DNA from: Betaproteobacteria bacterium
Lineage (GTDB): Bacteria > Pseudomonadota > Gammaproteobacteria > Burkholderiales > Casimicrobiaceae
Direction: 5' to 3'
Assembly (NCBI GenBank): GCA_005889025.1
Contig: VBCZ01000247.1
Location: 1-8,688, forward strand
DNA: 8,688 nucleotides
The notes under the pieces were generated by a model. It saw nothing but the letters and a program-made list of their open reading frames with translations. It was not told where the DNA came from and searched no databases. The translations under genes were made by a program, and so were the position numbers. Below, one piece after another: positions 6,359-8,688 of the stretch (position 1 is its first letter; the number at the start of each line of letters is the position of its first letter).

Positions 6359-6363
6359 GGAGG
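6359..6363 (+). promoter_or_regulatory. Ribosome binding site of the metallothionein-like gene
   Basis: GGAGG stands six bases before ATG 6370. It supports a real start for a gene of only 60 codons. Confidence 0.7.
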
Positions 6364-6369
6364 CATTTC

Positions 6370-6552
6370 ATGGCAGCGACCCCGGGTTCGATAGGCGCTG
6401 GAGCGCCGGCCAAGTGCGCGCATTCCGCGTGTAATTGCGCCGCGCCCAAGGGCCAGCGGTTTTGCAGCGAATACTGCGAAAAGCTTTCGCGGTCCGGTTC
6501 CGCGGCACATACCGATTGCGACTGCGGCCACCCGCCGTGCAAGAAGCGTTGA
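6370..6552 (+). CDS. Metallothionein-like small Cys-rich protein
   Basis: The 60-residue protein has eight cysteines and three histidines: Cys16-x-His18-x2-Cys21-x-Cys23, FCSEYC (Cys32, Cys36), His47, then Cys50-x-CysGHPPC (Cys52, His54, Cys57), ending KKR. Spacing and the central 'FCS.YC' resemble bacterial metallothioneins of the SmtA/BmtA type, which bind Zn, Cd or Cu in the cytoplasm through Cys and His thiolate/imidazole clusters. Residues 1-14 are a Gly/Ala/Pro-rich leader without ligands. The GGAGG site fixes the start. It follows the ligase by 98 bases and precedes the DUF6496-type gene by 70. No metal-responsive operator could be identified. Metal binding is a strong inference; which metal is unknown. 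It could also be a structural zinc-finger-like protein. Confidence 0.8.
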   Translation: MAATPGSIGAGAPAKCAHSACNCAAPKGQRFCSEYCEKLSRSGSAAHTDCDCGHPPCKKR

Positions 6553-6622
6553 TGCCCGGTCGATCGGGAAGATTTGCCGCCGCTTGTAAGCTTTACTTAT
6601 CACGATCAGAGAAGGAGAGGAC

Positions 6623-7069
6623 ATGCCCGACAAGAAAACGCTCGAACGCGCCGAGCAGGACAAGCGCGAAGGCAAGTCGCCGGGCACCCAGGCAGGCGAA
6701 TTCGTACGCGAGGAAATGGACCATATCCGCGAAGGCAAGCACGGCGCGCGATCGACCAAGCAGGCCATCGCTATCGGCCTGTCTAAGGCCCGTCGTGCCG
6801 GCGTGAAGCTGCCACCGCCCAAGCAAGGCGCCGCGTCCGCGGAGACCCGTCGCCGGGCCAAGAGTGACAGCGCGTCGGCCTCGAAGTCGAGGAACCCGTC
6901 GCGGACGCGGTCGCGCGCGACAAGCCAGGCGCTCAAGCGCGAGGGCAGAAGCGCGGCAAGCCCGACGGCGCTGTCCAGGCACGCCAAGGCCGTCGCCAGG
7001 AAACGTACACCCTCGCAGCGATCGGCAGCGGGGCGCAAGGCCGCGCAAACCCGGAAACGCACGGCATGA
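6623..7069 (+). CDS. DUF6496-type basic protein with histone-like tail
   Basis: The protein has 148 residues. The conserved N-terminal part (about 3-66) reads KTLERAEQDKREGKSP.TQAGEF, then VREEMDHIREGKHGARS, TKQAIAIGLSKARRAGVKLPPP, which I recognise as the DUF6496 family of bacterial proteins of unknown function. Residues 67-148 are low-complexity and rich in Arg, Lys, Ser and Ala (for example SKSRNPSRTRSRATSQALKREGR, shortened here, and AAGRKAAQTRKRTA). The tail resembles the basic tails of histone H1-like nucleoid proteins, so DNA or RNA binding is plausible but inferred. A very strong AAGGAGAGG site (6611-6619 region) precedes ATG 6623. No transmembrane segment or signal is present. Length and both ends look intact. 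It is the last + gene before the repeat cluster at 7083-7186. Confidence 0.85.
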   Translation: MPDKKTLERAEQDKREGKSPGTQAGEFVREEMDHIREGKHGARSTKQAIAIGLSKARRAGVKLPPPKQGAASAETRRRAKSDSASASKSRNPSRTRSRATSQALKREGRSAASPTALSRHAKAVARKRTPSQRSAAGRKAAQTRKRTA

Positions 7070-7082
7070 CGGCTTAGGGAGG

Positions 7083-7100
7083 CTCTGAACAAGTTGCGCG
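7083..7100. repeat. Direct repeat flanking the MFS gene, copy 1
   Basis: CTCTGAACAAGTTGCGCG matches 15 of 18 bases of CTCTGACCAAGTCCCGCG at 8462-8479, same orientation. The two copies bracket the MFS gene and its 3' repeat. It directly abuts module B of the second palindromic repeat. Confidence 0.45.
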
Positions 7101-7186
7101 TTCGCCCTGAGCTCGTCGAAGGGCAGCGGACAATTGACTGATTAGCGCCCGTTCATGGTTCGAAGACGGGCTCGCCACCAACGGGC
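7099..7186. repeat. Two-module palindromic intergenic repeat, copy 2 (order B-A)
   Basis: Module B (7099-7124) reads CGTTCGCCCTGAG..GTCGAAGGGC, with stem GCCCT/AGGGC. Module A (7147-7186) starts GCCCGTTCATGGTTCGA and closes with AACGGGC, giving a perfect 7-bp outer stem (7147-7153 with 7180-7186). Both modules keep the orientation they have in copy 1 (3063-3149) but in the opposite order. The repeat lies between the convergent DUF6496 and MFS genes and may end transcription from both sides. Confidence 0.7.
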
Positions 7187-7201
7187 TAAAGCAGCGGTTC
7201 C

Positions 7202-8449
7202 TTAGCGGCCGGGCAGCGCGCGGCGCGCCGCCATCAGCCATAGCGCGGCGACTACACCGGCGAACGGGAGCAGCCACAACGTCGGGCGCATGCCGATTGC
7301 CTCGGCGAGCGCCGCGCCCGCCAGAGCGCCAGTAGGTGTCAGCACGCCTGTGGCGACCGTCCAGGTCGCCGCGGCGCGTCCGAGCGCATCCGCCGGCAGC
7401 AGTTGTTGGCGCAAGGTCGTCTCGTTGACCAGATACACGGTCAACGCGCCGTCGCCGACGAGCTGTGTGGCGATGAGAAACGAAATCGCAACGGCGGGAA
7501 CGGGCGGGGCGAGCGGCACGAGCGCCTGCATCGCTCCGCCCAACAGGAGCGCGCCGATGAGCGTGCGGCGCACGCCCCAGCGCTCTGCCGAGCGCCCGGC
7601 AACTCCCGCGCCCACCAATCCGCCGATGCCGCCGCAGCCGATAACCACGCCGAGCTCGGCCGGCGTGAGGAGAAGGTCGCGCAGCGCATAAAGCGTGTAG
7701 AGCGACGCCATGAAGCTGAAGCAAAGGGTCAAGGTCGCGGTCGCCAGGAAGAGCGCCCGGATGGCGCCGTCGCGCCAGACGACATGGAGGCCCCGGCGCA
7801 AATCCGCGAACAGCGAAGCGGACTTCGCGGTTGCGGCGATGCGCTCGCGGCGACGGATGCTGCCGATCAGGAGCGCCGAGCCGACGAAGGTCGCTGCATC
7901 GGCGGCAATCGCGATCGGCGCGGTCAGCAACGCCACCAGCGCGCCGCCGATCGCCGGTCCGCTGATTTCCGCGATGGCGTCCACCGCCTCGCGCTTGCCG
8001 TTGGCCTCGAGCAGGCGTTTGCGCGCAACCAGGTCGGTGATGAAGACGTGATCTGCCACGGTAAACAGGACCGAGCACGCTCCGACGATGACGGCGACGA
8101 TATAGAGCAGCGGCAGATCGAGCCGACCGCTCAGCGCAGCGGCCGGGATGGCGAGCAATGCGGCGGCTCGCAGGAGGTCGGCGGCAATGAGCAGCGGCTT
8201 GCGGCGATGGCGGTCGACCCAGCCGCCGGCGAGCAATGCGATCGCCACACCGGGCAGCGTCAGCGCGACGGTAAGAAGTCCGAGGTCGATCGCGGAGGCC
8301 CCGACCGCAAGAATCGCGGCCATCGGCAGTGCGGTGCGAGTGATTCTCGACCCGATCGCCGAAATGCCTTGCGCGCTCCACAACAGCAGGAAATCGCGGT
8401 GGCCCATGAGCCCGCGTCTTCGCACCTTGCGGCGGGCGGAGGCAGTCAC
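7202..8449 (-). CDS. MFS exporter (EntS/MFS_3-like, about 12 membrane segments)
   Basis: The 415-residue protein is strongly hydrophobic and contains the MFS motif A between helices 2 and 3, GGWVDRHRRK (75-84). Other typical pieces are LLWSAQGISAIGSRITRTALP (near 22-42, shown in part), LLEANGK, AEISGPAIGGALV, TAPIAIAADAATF in the first half, and the QLVGDGALTVYLVNETTLRQ loop and GRAAATWTV region in the second. This places it with the MFS_3/EntS-like group, whose characterised members export siderophores or drugs across the inner membrane; the substrate here is unknown. Length is normal and I see no internal gap, in contrast to several neighbours. The start is uncertain: GTG 8449 gives a basic leader (RRKVRRRG), while ATG 8407 (MGHRDFLLLW) gives the more usual N-terminus; neither has a good ribosome binding site. 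Long open frames exist antisense (7403-8467) and in another minus frame (7074-8471), but they are GC-driven shadows. Confidence 0.9.
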   Translation of the reverse strand: MTASARRKVRRRGLMGHRDFLLLWSAQGISAIGSRITRTALPMAAILAVGASAIDLGLLTVALTLPGVAIALLAGGWVDRHRRKPLLIAADLLRAAALLAIPAAALSGRLDLPLLYIVAVIVGACSVLFTVADHVFITDLVARKRLLEANGKREAVDAIAEISGPAIGGALVALLTAPIAIAADAATFVGSALLIGSIRRRERIAATAKSASLFADLRRGLHVVWRDGAIRALFLATATLTLCFSFMASLYTLYALRDLLLTPAELGVVIGCGGIGGLVGAGVAGRSAERWGVRRTLIGALLLGGAMQALVPLAPPVPAVAISFLIATQLVGDGALTVYLVNETTLRQQLLPADALGRAAATWTVATGVLTPTGALAGAALAEAIGMRPTLWLLPFAGVVAALWLMAARRALPGR

Positions 8450-8608
8450 GTCTTATGGAACCTCTGACCAAGTCCCGCGTGGCCGCGACGGAGGCTCGCC
8501 GGGATGAGATGCACGAAGCGGCGCGAAGCTAATGGTAGGCCCCATTGGCGAGCGGCGCGACACAGCAGATCGCCCGGCCAGCCCCGTCCCGTCCGGGTTT
8601 CGCCGCAA
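8450..8608. other. Gene-free 3' end of the window
   Basis: I find no convincing gene in the last 239 bases. The first part holds the second copy of the CTCTGAMCAAGT repeat (8462-8479). The stretch 8480-8608 is GC-rich with no family-like translation in any frame. Confidence 0.5.
8462..8479. repeat. Direct repeat flanking the MFS gene, copy 2
   Basis: CTCTGACCAAGTCCCGCG is a 15/18 match to 7083-7100. It lies just upstream of the MFS start on the minus strand, so it could alternatively be part of a leader or promoter-proximal element. Confidence 0.45.
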
Positions 8609-8688
8609 TGGCCTCATCTGCGTTGTTGCGCGGCTTGCGAATAGGATGAACTATTCGCTGCGCCGGAGGCGCCTAGCATCTGAAGCCA
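8609..8688. repeat. About 80-base imperfect palindrome at the window end
   Basis: The ends TGGCCTCA (8609-8616) and TGAAGCCA (8681-8688) are complementary apart from one base. The centre is a perfect 8-bp stem, GCGAATAG (8637-8644) and CTATTCGC (8651-8658), around the loop GATGAA. A local hairpin GCGCC-GGA-GGCGC (8660-8672) sits in the right arm. This symmetric architecture suggests a REP- or MITE-like intergenic element. It may continue past the window edge. Confidence 0.55.

Noticed and set aside
4781..7069. Ligase, metallothionein-like and DUF6496 genes as one operon
   Set aside because: Same strand, but spacers of about 98 and 70 bases, a strong own ribosome binding site for each, and unrelated functions make a shared transcript only a weak possibility.
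7403..8467. 354-residue open frame antisense to the MFS gene
   Set aside because: Composition is Arg/Gly/Asp/Gln-rich with no family resemblance; it mirrors the codon bias of the MFS gene on the other strand.
7074..8471. 465-residue minus-strand frame overlapping the MFS gene
   Set aside because: Very Arg-rich translation with no motifs; the other minus frame has clear MFS motifs and helices.

Overview
The window is GC-rich, densely coded and uses strong AAGGAGG-type ribosome binding sites. Its gene families (PRC-barrel stress protein, DUF6496-type basic protein, EntS-like MFS exporter, short-chain dehydrogenase, quinone oxidoreductase, acyl-CoA ligase) and its intergenic repeats (CGTTCRYCCTGAG..GTCGAAGG and CCCTCTCCC-type hairpins) fit a proteobacterium. 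My best guess is a betaproteobacterium of the Burkholderiales type; this is inferred from protein style and repeats, not from a marker gene. I see no rRNA, tRNA, CRISPR array, prophage or intact insertion sequence.

Layout. Positions 1-355 hold the frameshifted remnant of a thioredoxin-fold redoxin. At 591-1073 is a PRC-barrel protein with a perfect ribosome binding site, closed by a strong intrinsic terminator at 1094-1124. A regulatory-looking spacer follows (1141-1404), with a hairpin and a 13-bp direct repeat at 20-bp spacing. At 1405-2091 is an unrecognised protein with one C-terminal membrane anchor. A short-chain dehydrogenase (2388-3062, +) converges on a zinc-independent quinone oxidoreductase (3160-4140, -), with a two-module palindromic repeat between them. 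A small membrane-anchored protein (4250-4621, +) diverges from the oxidoreductase. Next come an AMP-forming acyl-CoA ligase (4781-6271), a metallothionein-like protein (6370-6552) and a DUF6496-type basic protein (6623-7069), all on +. A second copy of the two-module repeat, with its modules in the other order, separates these from an MFS exporter (7202-8449, -). The last 240 bases have no gene and end in an imperfect palindrome of about 80 bases.

How the genes relate. There is no single obvious operon. Ligase, SDR and quinone oxidoreductase are enzyme types common in acyl-CoA and lipid metabolism. The PRC-barrel, metallothionein-like and DUF6496 proteins are types often found among stress or general-protection genes. 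Most genes have their own spacer and are probably transcribed separately.

The most unusual feature is a recurring pattern. Four otherwise well-conserved proteins (PRC-barrel, SDR, quinone oxidoreductase, acyl-CoA ligase) each appear to lack one short internal block of roughly 10 to 26 residues. Each gap is in frame and removes a conserved structural piece, while both flanks match the family closely. A fifth gene, the redoxin, is frameshifted. This could be real gene decay in one lineage or a sequence or assembly artefact; the window alone cannot decide. The comparison rests on my memory of family consensus sequences, not on an alignment.
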